A stretch of DNA of 64,000 nt from Gemmatimonadota bacterium. GTDB lineage: Bacteria; ARS69. Location of the stretch: positions 1 through 64,000 of the forward strand of contig JASLLL010000004.1 of the NCBI GenBank assembly GCA_030747075.1. Direction: 5' to 3'. A model generated the notes under the pieces. The model saw only the letters and a list, made by a program, of their open reading frames with translations. It made no database searches and was not told the DNA's origin. A program made the position numbers and the translations under genes. This document shows, one piece after another, positions 44,171 to 51,605 of the stretch (the first letter of the stretch is position 1; each line of letters opens with the position of its first letter).

Positions 44171-45540
44171 TGTCGACGATTCTCGTAGTGGACGACGAAC
44201 CCCGGATTGCGTCTCTCCTGGAAGCGGAACTGGCGGCCGCCGGGCACGAAGTGTCCACGGCGAACGACGGGGACGATGCGGTACGGCTCGTGGGGTCGAA
44301 GCGGTTTGATGTGGTGATCACGGACCTTCGCCTGGGTCGAACGGACGGGCTGGAGGTTCTTCGCGCGGCGCGGGCGTCCGACCCGTCGGTTGTGGTGCTG
44401 TTGATGACGGCGTACGCGACGGTTCGCACCGCCGTGGCGGCGATGAAGGAAGGGGCGGCGGATTACCTGGAGAAGCCGGTGGACTTCGAGAAGGTTCACC
44501 TGGTGATGGAACGCGCGCTGGAGACGCGAAGGCTTGCGGAAGAGAATCGGCTTCTCAAGCGAAAGGCGCTTCCTGGTGAAGTCGGGGCCTCCGCCATGGT
44601 GCGCGGAGAGAGCGCGGCCATGGCGCGGGTCATGGCGCTGGTGGAGAAGGTGGCCCCCACCGACGCGACGGTTCTGCTGACGGGAGAAAGCGGCACCGGC
44701 AAGGAGGTGGTCGCGAGAGCGATCCACGACCTCAGTGCGCGCGCCGACCAGTCGCTGGTGGCGGTGAACTGCGCGGCGCTTTCGGAGACGCTTCTCGAAT
44801 CGGAACTGTTCGGGCACGAGAAGGGTGCGTTCACGGATGCATCCCAGCGGAAACCGGGCTGGTTTGAAGTCGCAAAGGGTGGAACGATCTTCCTCGACGA
44901 GATCGGTGAGATGGCGGCCTCCACGCAGGCGAAGATCCTGCGCGTGCTGGAGGAGCGCCGGTTCCATCGACTCGGGGGATCGCAGACCATCGAGGCGGAT
45001 GTTCGCGTCGTTGCGGCGACGCACCGGGATCTTCCCCGTGCCATCGAAGAGGGTGCGTTTCGCGAGGACCTCTTCTACCGGCTGAATGTGTTCCCGGTGG
45101 AGCTGCCAGCGCTGCGCGGTCGGATGGAGGATCTGCCTTCGTACTGTGCGCACTTTCTGGAGCGCGCGCACTACGAAGGTCCGGGAGTCGCCACCGCCGC
45201 CATGGACGCGCTGACCGGCTACGACTGGCCCGGGAATCTGCGGGAGTTGCGGAATGTCCTGGAGCGCGCGGTCATTCTTGCCGGAGAGGGTCCGATTACG
45301 CTGGCGGAGATCTACATTCCTCACGCGCGTCCGGCGAAAAGCGGGGGCGTCGGGTCCGCCTCCGGCGATCGTCTGGACTTGCAAGGGCAGGAAGAGGCGA
45401 TGGTGCGCGAAGCACTGGACCGCGCAGGCGGTAACAAGTCGAAGGCCGCACGCCTGTTGGGCATCACGCGGCGCGCGCTCTACGGGCGACTGGAGAAGTA
45501 CGGCATCGAACCGGGATCGGACGGAGACGAAGAGGTCTGA
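44170..45540 (+). CDS. NtrC-family sigma-54-dependent response regulator
   Basis: A 456-residue activator. The receiver has the acid pair VVDDEP, acceptor Asp in VVITDLRLG and Lys in LEKPVDF. The AAA+ domain has GESGTGKE (about 171), the sigma-54 contact loop GAFTDA (about 219) and DEIGEM. The Fis-type HTH at the end reads GGNKSKAARLLGITRRALYG. It is paired with the kinase upstream. A textbook sigma-54 promoter begins 130 nt after its stop, in front of a three-gene secreted/outer-membrane operon, which is its most likely target; the lipoprotein promoter at 15420 is a second candidate. Confidence 0.96.
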   Translation: MSTILVVDDEPRIASLLEAELAAAGHEVSTANDGDDAVRLVGSKRFDVVITDLRLGRTDGLEVLRAARASDPSVVVLLMTAYATVRTAVAAMKEGAADYLEKPVDFEKVHLVMERALETRRLAEENRLLKRKALPGEVGASAMVRGESAAMARVMALVEKVAPTDATVLLTGESGTGKEVVARAIHDLSARADQSLVAVNCAALSETLLESELFGHEKGAFTDASQRKPGWFEVAKGGTIFLDEIGEMAASTQAKILRVLEERRFHRLGGSQTIEADVRVVAATHRDLPRAIEEGAFREDLFYRLNVFPVELPALRGRMEDLPSYCAHFLERAHYEGPGVATAAMDALTGYDWPGNLRELRNVLERAVILAGEGPITLAEIYIPHARPAKSGGVGSASGDRLDLQGQEEAMVREALDRAGGNKSKAARLLGITRRALYGRLEKYGIEPGSDGDEEV

Positions 45541-45670
45541 CGGATGCCCCTCGCGGGCCAGACCTGTACGCAATGGGACAGTCCCGGCACTACGATCGGG
45601 GCAGGGGGTGCGGGAGCACGAGTAACTGCCGTGGAGGCAGGCGTTTGCGGTCGCGTGGTTTTGGCCGTGA

Positions 45671-45687
45671 TTGGCACGCGAGTTGCA
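45671..45687 (+). promoter_or_regulatory. Sigma-54 promoter of the operon at 45734
   Basis: TTGGCACGCGAGTTGCA: -24 TGGCAC, five bases, -12 TTGCA, an almost perfect consensus at exact spacing. Transcription would start near 45698, about 36 nt before the first start codon. It lies directly downstream of the NtrC-type regulator gene. Confidence 0.85.
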
Positions 45688-45733
45688 AACTTCTCGGCGC
45701 GGAACCGGAAAGTGTCCTTGGAGGGAGAGCACC

Positions 45734-46789
45734 ATGATCGGGAAGACCACGCACAGAAAGCGGATCCTGGCGGTTCTCGGGGTATTGAGTGCGGTGGCGC
45801 TGGCGACCCTGCTCGCGGATCCAGTGTGGGCCGCCCCCCGTGATCGCGTGCTGGAGGAACTGGAGAGAACGGACGCCGGGCTGGATCGCGCCCGGGAGAT
45901 CGTCGGAGAGTGTGATTCGGAGCGGGCAAGGCGGCTCTTGGTGGCGGCGGAACACGCACAGGAAGCAGCGTGGGCGCAGTTCCATCTGGAGACGCCGACG
46001 GGTCTGCTTCGGGCGGGCGTGTTGACGCGCGAGGCCCGGGTGCTGGCGCGAAAGGCCGTCAATCTGGCCAGAGAGGACCAGTCGCTTCGTCGCCGTGCGC
46101 ACCGGGAGATCGAGCGGACGCGAGTCGCTCTCCAGCGGGTACGGGACGAACTGGGCGATGACCCGCCCGCCGCGGTGGTTCACCTTGTACGAGAGGCTCG
46201 TTCGCAACTGGAGCGGGCCGAACGACAGTTCGGAGAGCAGCACTACGAGGCCGCGCTCCGGCTGGCCGTCTCCGCGCAGAGGCTTCTGCGGCAGGCGTCG
46301 GGTGCTTCGGATGGTTCCGGCGCGCTGCAACGGCTCCGGCGCGAGATCGAACGCACGGATCGGCTCATCGACCGTGCGGGGGATCCGATTCGAGAGAGTG
46401 GCGTGGAAGGGGCCATCCGAATGCTGGAGCGCGGAATCGACCTCCAGGACCGTGCGAAGGACGATCTGGCCTCCGGGCATCCGCGCGCCGCGCTGGCGGC
46501 CACGCGGGAGTCGCGGGATCTCGTGAACCGGGCTGCGCGCCTGGCGGGCGGCCCTCTGGATGCGGAGCGTGTTCTTGCGCGGATCGAGGCGCTGGAGGCG
46601 CGGCTTGCCGACGCGGCCGATATCGTCGCGGAGTCGGGGAGTGAGCTGGCGCAGGGGTTGCTCGATCGCGGGCGGGATCACCTCACGCGGGCGCGGGACC
46701 TTCTGGCGGAAGAGAACTTCCGCGCGGCCATGGCGGAAGCCCGAGTCGCGGAACGCCTGATCCGGCGGGCCGTTCAGGTATCGGGATGA
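45734..46789 (+). CDS. Exported all-helical coiled-coil protein
   Basis: A 351-residue protein with a signal peptide (residues 1-33, ending VWAAP). The rest is predicted to be almost wholly helical with heptad-like Arg/Glu/Leu/Ala patterns. It has three related blocks, each starting with a phrase such as VLEELERTDAGLDRAREI, LRREIERTDRLIDRAG or VLARIEALEARLADAADI. This internal repetition suggests a long bundle or rod in the periplasm. No family is recognised. ATG 45734 follows GGAGGGAG. It is first in a sigma-54-driven operon and overlaps the next gene (ATGA). Confidence 0.8.
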   Translation: MIGKTTHRKRILAVLGVLSAVALATLLADPVWAAPRDRVLEELERTDAGLDRAREIVGECDSERARRLLVAAEHAQEAAWAQFHLETPTGLLRAGVLTREARVLARKAVNLAREDQSLRRRAHREIERTRVALQRVRDELGDDPPAAVVHLVREARSQLERAERQFGEQHYEAALRLAVSAQRLLRQASGASDGSGALQRLRREIERTDRLIDRAGDPIRESGVEGAIRMLERGIDLQDRAKDDLASGHPRAALAATRESRDLVNRAARLAGGPLDAERVLARIEALEARLADAADIVAESGSELAQGLLDRGRDHLTRARDLLAEENFRAAMAEARVAERLIRRAVQVSG

Positions 46790-47067
46790 ACCGCAAGGCA
46801 GCGGTGGCCGCGTGCCTCCTGGCGTGCGGCTTCGTTCATGCGGCGGCCTCTCCGGGCATGACTCCCGGGGAGGCCGTCTACGAGGAACTGGCTGAGAAGT
46901 TCGTTGAGGAGTCGCTGACAATCCGCGAGAATCCCGACTTCGACCCGCTGGTGCTGGCAGAGGCGGAGGAAATGGCCGCCATCGCCGACGAGATCCTGAC
47001 GGAGGCCGATGTCGAAACCGCCACGATCCTGCTCACGGAGGCTCTGGAGCTTCTTCGCACGCACTGA
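46786..47067 (+). CDS. Small exported acidic protein, 93 residues
   Basis: Signal peptide (1-21, LACGFVHAAA), then a short acidic helical chain ending in TILLTEALELLRTH. The start ATG overlaps the preceding stop by four bases, so it is co-translated with the coiled-coil protein. The rich Glu/Ala/Leu content suggests a helical hairpin that may pair with that protein. No family known. Confidence 0.72.
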   Translation: MNRKAAVAACLLACGFVHAAASPGMTPGEAVYEELAEKFVEESLTIRENPDFDPLVLAEAEEMAAIADEILTEADVETATILLTEALELLRTH

Positions 47068-47086
47068 CCCCCCCCGCCTCTCCCGC

Positions 47087-48346
47087 GTGCGGAGGCTTCT
47101 TCCTGTCCTGGGCCTTCTCGCAGTCGCCCCGGGCGCCGCTCACTCGATGGAAGTGGCTCCGTACGCGGGAGTCGGGCTAGAGTATTTCGGCGAGACCTAT
47201 CAGACCACCGAAGACAGCGACACGGTCCTCACCGTCAGCGATCGGGGTGCCTTTCTGGGGGTTCGGCTTCGCACGCCGTCCTCCGGGCGCGATCGTTTTC
47301 AGCTCGACGCGGAAGCCCGCTTCGGAAGATCCACCAACCGATTCGCGATGGACTTCGACGGGCAGATTCGCAGGGGTCGCCACCGCCTGAGAGTGAACCA
47401 TCGCGGAACGGTGCGTGTGTTTCGGGAAGGCGGAGACTATGAGATCTCCAGCGACTCCGTTCAGGATGACCTCTCGCTTTCGTGGCGGTGCGATCTCGGG
47501 GGAGGACTGGAGGCAAGGGTGAAGGAGAGCGTGGATGTCACCTGGTACGAAGACCCGGACGAGTACAATCTCAACTCCTCGCGCCTGCGCACCGGTGCGG
47601 AACTGCGGTGGGACTTCGGTGATCTGAACACAGCCGGCGTGGGCTACCGATACGGGAGGCGCTCCGTTCCGGACTCCACCTCGCTGGGTTACGGGCGCAG
47701 CACCTTTGACACGGATCTCTCACTGTTGTTCGGCGCGTCGTCGTCCGCGGACATTGCGAACCGTCTGGAGCGGCGCATCTACAACGCGAACAGCGTCCGT
47801 GGGGACTCGTGGGAGAATCGTCTGGACGGGGAAGTGATCGTCGGGCTTCCGGCGGGGTACGAGGTCGGCGTGGTCCACGAGAGCGAAGTGGTCCGGTTTG
47901 ATGTGCCGGACGATCTGGACTTCGACCACGAGTTCTTCCGGCACGGTCTTCGTCTGGGCGTTCCCCTGGACAAGGGGCTGGACCTTTCGTTCATGCCGGT
48001 TCTCTCGACCCTGAGAAGCGACACCGCTTCGGGAGAGGAGTACACCGAAGTCAGTGCGGAAATCGGGGCGACCTGGTGGATCGGCGACCAAGCATGGATC
48101 ACGGTCACGGATGAGGTCGGACTCCGGAACTACACGGTGGAAGGATCCGGTGTTGAGACGGATTACTCCACGGAGGTGTTTTACACGGACTACACCTTCA
48201 ACCGCGCGACGATTCTCCTGTCGTGGGACCCGCACCCCGGGATCTCGGTCCATGTGTTTGGCCACTGGTTCCCGGAAGACCACAAGGACCCGCTGGACAA
48301 CTCGGAGACGACGCTGCTCTCCGGCGAAGTGGAATACGCCTTCTAA
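47087..48346 (+). CDS. Outer-membrane beta-barrel protein, third gene of the sigma-54 operon
   Basis: About 419 residues: signal peptide (VRRLLPVLGLLAVAPGAAHS), then amphipathic strands with aromatic girdles throughout (YAGVGLEYFGETYQ, WVDVTWYEDPDEYN-like turns, ILLSWDPHPGISVHVFGHWF). The last strand is LLSGEVEYAF with a terminal Phe, the BAM recognition signal. GTG 47087 is favoured since it starts the signal peptide; it has no clear ribosome site and may rely on coupling. An ATG at 47009 would add 26 residues and overlap the upstream gene. Likely a porin or exporter induced with its periplasmic partners. Confidence 0.78.
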   Translation: MRRLLPVLGLLAVAPGAAHSMEVAPYAGVGLEYFGETYQTTEDSDTVLTVSDRGAFLGVRLRTPSSGRDRFQLDAEARFGRSTNRFAMDFDGQIRRGRHRLRVNHRGTVRVFREGGDYEISSDSVQDDLSLSWRCDLGGGLEARVKESVDVTWYEDPDEYNLNSSRLRTGAELRWDFGDLNTAGVGYRYGRRSVPDSTSLGYGRSTFDTDLSLLFGASSSADIANRLERRIYNANSVRGDSWENRLDGEVIVGLPAGYEVGVVHESEVVRFDVPDDLDFDHEFFRHGLRLGVPLDKGLDLSFMPVLSTLRSDTASGEEYTEVSAEIGATWWIGDQAWITVTDEVGLRNYTVEGSGVETDYSTEVFYTDYTFNRATILLSWDPHPGISVHVFGHWFPEDHKDPLDNSETTLLSGEVEYAF

Positions 48347-48357
48347 GACTGAGGCCC

Positions 48358-48389
48358 GCCGCCGGGTGTCGTGGATGAACCCGGGCGGC
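48358..48389. terminator. Possible two-way hairpin between convergent genes
   Basis: GCCGCCGGGT (48358-48367) pairs with ACCCGGGCGGC (48379-48389) with one bulged base. It lies in the 66-nt gap between convergent stops. No T-run is present. Confidence 0.35.
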
Positions 48390-48412
48390 AGGCCGACATA
48401 CGCAGAGCAAGG

Positions 48413-49411
48413 CTACTCCTTGGAGCGCTTCTCCCACTTCTCGACCAGTTCGGCGACGAGCTTTTCCAACTCCTCGACGCGTCCGGCAATGTCCCCGGAG
48501 AGTTCCTCCCCGAGAAGTTCCAGCTCCTCCAGGTTGATATCGAGATCCAGCTCCTCTCCGAGTTCCTGAATCTTCGCGAAGACCCGGACCTTGCCCGGGC
48601 CACGGCTGTCGCACTTCGCGCTGGCTCCGCCGTGCTTGCCGGATTCGCATCCGGGATGCCCGCCGCCGGGTCCGCCGTGCTTGCCGGATTCGCATCCGGG
48701 GTGCCCGCCGCCGGGTCCGCCGCGCTTGCCGGGTCCGCATCCGGGGTGCCCGCCGCCGGGTCCGCCGCGCTTGCCGGATTCGCACCCGGGGTGCCCGCCG
48801 CCGGGTCCGCCGCGCTTGCCGGGCCCGCATCCGGGGTACCCGCCACCGGGTCCGCCGCGCTTGCCGGGCCCGCACTCAGCCTTGCGGGTGGCGAGCTCCA
48901 CCTTGTCGTCCCGGGACTTTCCCTTGCGGAGCCAGGCGATACTCACTTCATCTCCCGCCTCGCGGGATCCCACGAGCTGTCGAAGCGTCTGCGGGTTGAG
49001 GATGGTCTTGCCGTCCACGCTTCGGAGGACATCGCCGACCCTCAAGCCGAGTTTCTCGGCCGGAGTGTCCGGGAGGACCCGAGTGACGAGCGCCCCCTCA
49101 CCGTTGTCCGCGCCGAAGAACGAGCCGAGGTCTCCCTTCAGGCAGTCGATTTCAACGCCCAGGTACCCCCGGTTTGCGCCCGCGTGATGGTCCCGGCGTT
49201 CAGGGTGGCCTTCGCCGGAATAGGATTTACAGACGATCGTCCGAACCCCGCCGGCACCGTCCGCGTCCTCGCCGATTACGACCTCGACGGTCTTTTGGGT
49301 GGAAGTGGCTTCGGAGGTTGGGGAATCGGCGGCGCTCGCGGCCGAAATCGTCCAGAAAGCGGCGCAGACCACCATCAGGAGGATTGTGGATACTCGAAAC
49401 GGAGACTTCAT
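48413..49411 (-). CDS. Exported PDZ-domain protein with Cys/Gly/His tandem repeats
   Basis: A 332-residue protein: signal peptide (1-28), a basic/acidic linker, a PDZ domain (about 76-160: GYLGVEIDCLKGD, LPDTPAEKLGLRVGDVL), then five full and one partial 15-residue repeats of type C-G-P-G-K-R-G-G-P-G-G-G-H-P-G (about 180-258), then an acidic coiled-coil tail (LEELELLGEELSGDI and LEKLVAELVEKWEKR). Cys and His in each unit suggest metal binding or disulfide cross-linking. ATG 49411 is the start of the signal peptide. A copy of the AACAACAATCT element lies 73 nt upstream (49484-49543). Confidence 0.8.
   Translation of the reverse strand: MKSPFRVSTILLMVVCAAFWTISAASAADSPTSEATSTQKTVEVVIGEDADGAGGVRTIVCKSYSGEGHPERRDHHAGANRGYLGVEIDCLKGDLGSFFGADNGEGALVTRVLPDTPAEKLGLRVGDVLRSVDGKTILNPQTLRQLVGSREAGDEVSIAWLRKGKSRDDKVELATRKAECGPGKRGGPGGGYPGCGPGKRGGPGGGHPGCESGKRGGPGGGHPGCGPGKRGGPGGGHPGCESGKHGGPGGGHPGCESGKHGGASAKCDSRGPGKVRVFAKIQELGEELDLDINLEELELLGEELSGDIAGRVEELEKLVAELVEKWEKRSKE
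48620..48874 (-). repeat. 45-bp tandem repeat inside the PDZ-protein gene
   Basis: Five complete 45-bp units (from 48874 down to 48650) and a partial sixth, in phase with codons. Units differ at a few positions, notably GGGCCC versus GATTCG coding GP or ES after the Cys, and CGC versus CAC for Arg or His. The pattern shows that units were duplicated in pairs. The array could vary in copy number between strains. Confidence 0.9.
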
Positions 49412-49483
49412 GGCTTCTGCCTTTCGTCCTGGGTTTGTGTGACTGCCTCCCCCTATACCCCCTCTGGGCGCAGAAGTTCGACT

Positions 49484-49543
49484 GTGTTCTGAAGATTGTT
49501 GTTGGGCAATGGGGCCACGGCGTGCCGGACCCGCGCTGATCAT
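49484..49543 (-). promoter_or_regulatory. Bipartite cis element, copy C (upstream of PDZ gene)
   Basis: On the minus strand: ATGATCA (49543-49537), 30 nt, CCCAACAACAATCT (49506-49493), four bases, AACAC (49488-49484). Its order, orientation relative to the gene and spacing are the same as in copies A and B; the upstream box shares GxTCA. Confidence 0.5.
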
Positions 49544-49801
49544 CGGCCCTGCCGCTTGCCTCCTCGGCGGCGCATCTCACCAGGACCCAATGGGTTGAGC
49601 TCTCAGGGGCCCCGGTCACGGCCCTCTGTGCGCCAGACGGCCCCCGGTCGGCCCCCCCGGGGGGAAGAGGCCCGGCCTCAGGATGAAGGCGGAATCGGTC
49701 CCCGGACTGTCCGAACCCCCCCCATCCCGGCTTCCTTCGGTCGGATTCCAGGCGGGGCCAGCCGCGGTCGTGCCTGCATAACCTCCAACCCAGACGGAAG
49801 T

Positions 49802-49860
49802 TAGCTCAATGAAGAGAAGCCGGTCGGGGCGCGGGACAAAAACAACAATCTTAGGAACAC
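49802..49860 (+). promoter_or_regulatory. Bipartite cis element, copy B (upstream of secreted-protein gene)
   Basis: TAGCTCA (49802-49808), 29 nt, AAAAACAACAATCT (49838-49851), four bases, AACAC (49856-49860). The 14-base and 7-base boxes are identical to copy A at 498-557, while the sequence between them is not. It ends 127 nt before the start at 49988. Confidence 0.55.
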
Positions 49861-49987
49861 CCCCGTTTTTCTCCCACGGCGTGAAAAACCGCTCCCGTGC
49901 CGTGTCCCATGGTGGGAATCCAGGCCAGCCGCCCCTTGGATTCGTCGATAGTCCGGCCCGACGGTCGGGAAAGCAGGAGGAACCATC

Positions 49988-51505
49988 ATGCGGAACATCA
50001 CTCTTCTGGCACTTTTGCTGGCACTGACGCTCTTCTCCTCATCCGCGTGGGCGCTTCGGGCTCCCGTGTACTTCACCGTGGAGAGCGACGGACAGGGATT
50101 CCTGTCCCCGATCAACAATGAAGTCATGGCCTTCTCTCCCGACGGGGCCGAGATTTTCCATTCCTCCCAGTACACGCCCACCGGGTGGCCGGACCGAAAC
50201 AACAGGCTGGTTCAGTTCTCCTTCTGGATGGGCCTGAGCCATGAAGACGAACTGGACGCCATGTCCTGGGGCTTCGATCCGATCGAGCCCGTGGATCAGG
50301 GGAGTGGAGATCAGCCGCTGAATCGGGATGTGTTCTTCTCGGTGGACCGGAAGGCTGTCGGTACCCCGGGTTCCTGGCCGCCGGATGTCTTCACCGAGGC
50401 GGGCATGGGGCAGGCCCCGGGAGACATCTACTTTACACTGCGAAACGACAACGGGTTTGCCATCGGGAACCACCTGGGAGTTCCCGAGATCATGCTCGGA
50501 CTCGGCACGGGCACACAGACCGAGACTCCGGACGAACTGGACGGCTTCGACTTTGGCAAGCAGCACGATGAACCAAGGCCGCAGGAAGGCCCGTTCCTGT
50601 ACTTCTCGCTGAATCGCGTGTCCTGCGGGCTTCCGGGAAATGCCGCATGGACGGAGTGCGCGTCCTCCGGCCCGCCGGAGCAGGCCGCCGACATCTTCAT
50701 CACCAACTTCAGCGGATCGCACGGCCTCTTCGCGGATGAGAAGTCGATGGGCCTCGACGGCAACGACGACAACATCGACGCCTTCGCGCTCTACGACTGG
50801 GGTCCGGAAGGTCAGCCCAACGGGATCCTGGATCGGGGGATGGACCAGATCTGGTTCTCGGTCGACGGTGTCGGGACCTGGGGACTTCCCGGGACGGCCG
50901 TGAACACCGAGTGCACAGCCGGGAACTGCGCCGGAGACATCTTCTGGTCGGACTTCACCGGCTACAACCTGAAGGTGCTGGACGGCTTCCAGCTTGGGCT
51001 GGTGGAGCCGATCCCCGCGATTCCCCTCCAGGAGGACGAAGACGATCTCGATGGGCTGGATGTGGCGTTGATTCTGGATACGGACAACGACCACATCCCC
51101 GACCTGGTCGACAACTGCCCGTACACCTTCAACCCGATGCAGGGAGATGCGGACCTCAACGGGGTGGGAGATGTGTGCGACACGACCTCCACGACCGGCG
51201 TGGACGAACTGATGGGTGGAGCGGACATGGAACATGGCCTTCATGAGGCTTCGCCCAATCCGTTCGCGCGGTCAACGGAACTGTCCTTCGCGCTCGCCGC
51301 GGAGGGTCACGCGACGCTCGACATCTACAATGTGAGCGGTCGCCACATGACGCGACTCGTAGACGAGAACCTCGCCGCCGGTGGACACACAGTCAACTGG
51401 AACGGCATGGACGAATCGGGGAGTGCGGCTCCGGCCGGAGTGTACTTCGCACGGTTCGTCACCGATGGAACCACGGAAACCAGGAAGCTGATCCTGATCA
51501 AATAG
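49988..51505 (+). CDS. Secreted protein with thrombospondin type-3 repeat and FlgD-like C-terminal domain
   Basis: A 505-residue protein: signal peptide (1-22), two long repeats of a beta-rich module with phrases like DVFFSVDRKAVGTPGSW, YFSLNRVSCGLPGNAAW and IWFSVDGVGTWGLPG, then a Ca-binding DTDNDHIPDLVDNCP repeat. A C-terminal FlgD/T9SS-type beta domain follows (SPNPFARSTELSF, LDIYNVSGRHM, GVYFARFVTDG, KLILIK). Such tails mark cell-surface or secreted proteins in FCB-type bacteria. ATG 49988 follows AGGAGGAACC. Function unknown; a role at the surface is likely. A strong hairpin follows. Confidence 0.85.
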   Translation: MRNITLLALLLALTLFSSSAWALRAPVYFTVESDGQGFLSPINNEVMAFSPDGAEIFHSSQYTPTGWPDRNNRLVQFSFWMGLSHEDELDAMSWGFDPIEPVDQGSGDQPLNRDVFFSVDRKAVGTPGSWPPDVFTEAGMGQAPGDIYFTLRNDNGFAIGNHLGVPEIMLGLGTGTQTETPDELDGFDFGKQHDEPRPQEGPFLYFSLNRVSCGLPGNAAWTECASSGPPEQAADIFITNFSGSHGLFADEKSMGLDGNDDNIDAFALYDWGPEGQPNGILDRGMDQIWFSVDGVGTWGLPGTAVNTECTAGNCAGDIFWSDFTGYNLKVLDGFQLGLVEPIPAIPLQEDEDDLDGLDVALILDTDNDHIPDLVDNCPYTFNPMQGDADLNGVGDVCDTTSTTGVDELMGGADMEHGLHEASPNPFARSTELSFALAAEGHATLDIYNVSGRHMTRLVDENLAAGGHTVNWNGMDESGSAAPAGVYFARFVTDGTTETRKLILIK

Positions 51506-51530
51506 GGGGGAGGGAGACGCTTCCTGTAAG

Positions 51531-51558
51531 CGGCGCCGGGGGGAGACTCCCGGCGCCG
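51531..51558 (+). terminator. Strong hairpin after secreted-protein gene
   Basis: CGGCGCCGGG (51531-51540) pairs perfectly with CCCGGCGCCG (51549-51558) across an 8-nt loop. No T-run follows, so it may act with Rho or protect the 3' end. Confidence 0.55.
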
Positions 51559-51605
51559 TAGTGCGTTAGGGTGCATTCCTCATCAGGTCGGTTCCGGAGG
51601 GTCCC

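Larger units (their letters stand above)
49412..49987. other. Divergent intergenic region, 576 nt, with two copies of the bipartite element
   Basis: Separates the PDZ gene (-) and the FlgD-tailed secreted gene (+). It holds one element facing each gene (49484-49543 minus and 49802-49860 plus). Between them are GC-rich palindromic stretches such as GGCCCCCC-CGGGGGG near 49653. No coding frame with a signal or domain was found. Confidence 0.6.

Noticed and set aside
44071-46062. Very long minus-strand open frames opposite the NtrC regulator gene
   Set aside because: They are antisense shadows caused by high GC; they have no domain sequence and the plus-strand gene is certain.
48620-48874. CRISPR-like regular repeat
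   Set aside because: Units are contiguous 45-bp codon-phased repeats without spacers, inside a coding gene.
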